A DNA stretch of 5,440 bases, taken from positions 1 to 5,440 of the forward strand of contig JAGBUD010000106.1 in assembly GCA_017630995.1 (NCBI GenBank), in the 5' to 3' direction. The notes under the pieces were generated by a model. It saw only the letters and a program-made list of their open reading frames with translations, had not been told where the DNA came from and did no database searches. Numbering within the stretch: the stretch's first letter is position 1; the number at the start of each line of letters is the position of its first letter. Below are positions 5,233-5,440 of this stretch, piece after piece. Made by a program: the position numbers and the translations under genes. The DNA is from Clostridia bacterium (GTDB lineage: Bacteria > Bacillota_A > Clostridia > Oscillospirales > CAG-272).

Positions 5233-5261
5233 TTTTGCAATTTTCGAAAAAAGGTGCAAAA
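5233..5261. repeat. Inverted repeat TTTTGCA-N15-TGCAAAA between divergent promoters
   Basis: TTTTGCA (5233-5239) is repeated inverted as TGCAAAA (5255-5261), a centre-to-centre distance of 22 bp. A perfect 10-bp palindrome TTTTCGAAAA (5241-5250) lies between the arms. The element sits between the two divergent -35 boxes, where an Lrp-type protein binding its own control region would be expected. This is a candidate operator only. Confidence 0.45.
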
Positions 5262-5274
5262 ATCTTTCAAAAAA
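5247..5274 (+). promoter_or_regulatory. Phased A-tracts (UP-element-like) upstream of the tRNA promoter
   Basis: Three A-tracts begin at 5247 (A6), 5258 (A5) and 5269 (A6), exactly 11 bp apart, and end 3 bp before the -35 box at 5278. In-phase A-tracts curve DNA, and A-rich DNA from about -40 to -60 is bound by the RNA polymerase alpha subunit at strong stable-RNA promoters. The positions fit such an activating element. Confidence 0.65.
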
Positions 5275-5277
5275 GTA

Positions 5278-5306
5278 TTGACATTTCGAACCGACTGTGC
5301 TATAAT
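5278..5306 (+). promoter_or_regulatory. Perfect sigma-A promoter with extended -10 for the tRNA cluster
   Basis: TTGACA (5278-5283), a 17-bp spacer and TATAAT (5301-5306) match consensus fully, and TGC before the -10 (5298-5300) adds the extended -10 motif. Initiation is expected near 5313, about 30 nt before tRNA-Met. Such a strong site suits constitutive, growth-linked stable RNA synthesis. Confidence 0.93.
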
Positions 5307-5313
5307 AACCAAG

Positions 5314-5334
5314 CGAGCTTTTCAGAAAGCTTCG
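5314..5334 (+). other. Hairpin in the 5' leader of the tRNA transcript
   Basis: CGAGCTTT (5314-5321) pairs with AAAGCT plus CG (5326-5331 and 5333-5334), with one bulged T at 5332 and the loop TCAG. It lies in the short leader that RNase P would remove from the tRNA-Met precursor. It could protect the 5' end or help processing; no U-run follows, so it is not a terminator. Confidence 0.55.
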
Positions 5335-5342
5335 AGTTTCGT

Positions 5343-5419
5343 GGCGGATTAGCTCAGTTGGCTAGAGCGTCCGGTTCATACCCGGCAGGTCGTTGGTTCA
5401 AATCCGACATCCGCTACCA
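5343..5419 (+). tRNA. tRNA-Met (CAT), elongator type
   Basis: The full cloverleaf can be drawn: acceptor GGCGGAT/ATCCGCT (5343-5349 and 5409-5415, with G1-U72), D arm GCTC-AGTTGGCTA-GAGC, anticodon arm TCCGG-TTCATAC-CCGGC with CAT at 5377-5379, variable loop AGGTC, T arm GTTGG-TTCAAAT-CCGAC, discriminator A and encoded CCA (5417-5419). The loop TTCATAC and G1-U72 are as I remember for Firmicutes elongator tRNA-Met. It lacks the unpaired position 1 of initiator tRNA and the CTCATAA loop usual for the lysidine-modified tRNA-Ile. Position 27 (U) and 43 (C) do not pair, so the anticodon stem has four Watson-Crick pairs. It is the first gene of a tRNA cluster behind a perfect promoter. Confidence 0.95.
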
Positions 5420-5425
5420 CACTCC

Positions 5426-5440
5426 GGCCCGTTGGTCAAG
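5426..5440 (+). tRNA. Start of a second tRNA, probably tRNA-Glu (cut by window end)
   Basis: GGCCCGTTGGTCAAG, 6 nt after the tRNA-Met CCA, matches the usual first 15 bases of Firmicutes tRNA-Glu: acceptor 5' strand GGCCCGT, then TG, then D-stem start GTCAAG. The anticodon lies outside the window, so the identity rests on the 5' half only. Confidence 0.7.

Noticed and set aside
5067..5312. 81-residue minus-strand frame upstream of the Lrp-type gene
   Set aside because: It would start inside the tRNA promoter and run through the perfect minus-strand promoter; no ribosome site. Only its hydrophobic end is noted as a weak leader-peptide possibility.

Overview
The window looks like chromosomal DNA of a low-to-medium GC Gram-positive bacterium, most likely an uncultured member of the Clostridia (Bacillota). 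The reasons are textbook sigma-A promoters (two perfect TTGACA-N17-TATAAT sites), strong purine-rich Shine-Dalgarno sites, a TTG start, a Firmicutes-style elongator tRNA-Met with anticodon loop TTCATAC and encoded CCA, and the protein families present. The lineage is an inference; nothing here names a genus.

Left part (1-2115, + strand): the 3' end of an RluA-family pseudouridine synthase gene is followed 9 nt later, in the same reading frame, by a complete gene for a GH123/DUF4091-type glycoside hydrolase-like protein with an adjacent Asp-Glu pair and no signal peptide. A short A-rich tandem repeat and a strong intrinsic terminator close this unit.

Middle (2116-3243, + strand): about 300 bp of non-coding, repeat-rich DNA holds a long perfect inverted repeat, 22-bp iterated GTCGG/CCGAC dyads, AT-rich direct repeats and a G/T-skewed stretch. 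A good extended -10 promoter then drives a TTG-started gene for a winged-helix protein of the type found in phage, plasmid and conjugative-element replication modules. This is the least ordinary part of the window. It could be a small replication or regulatory module, possibly a remnant of a mobile element, but no other mobile genes are visible.

Right part (3264-5197, - strand): an Lrp/AsnC-family regulator and a class I/II PLP aminotransferase form a two-gene operon joined by an ATGA overlap. It is driven by a perfect promoter and closed by a terminator lying between it and the convergent winged-helix gene. The regulator presumably senses an amino acid and controls its own operon. A 10-bp tandem duplication spans the aminotransferase stop codon.

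Far right (5233-5440, + strand): a second perfect promoter, divergent from the Lrp promoter and preceded by A-tracts spaced exactly 11 bp apart, drives a tRNA cluster. This begins with tRNA-Met(CAT) and continues with what looks like tRNA-Glu, cut by the window end.
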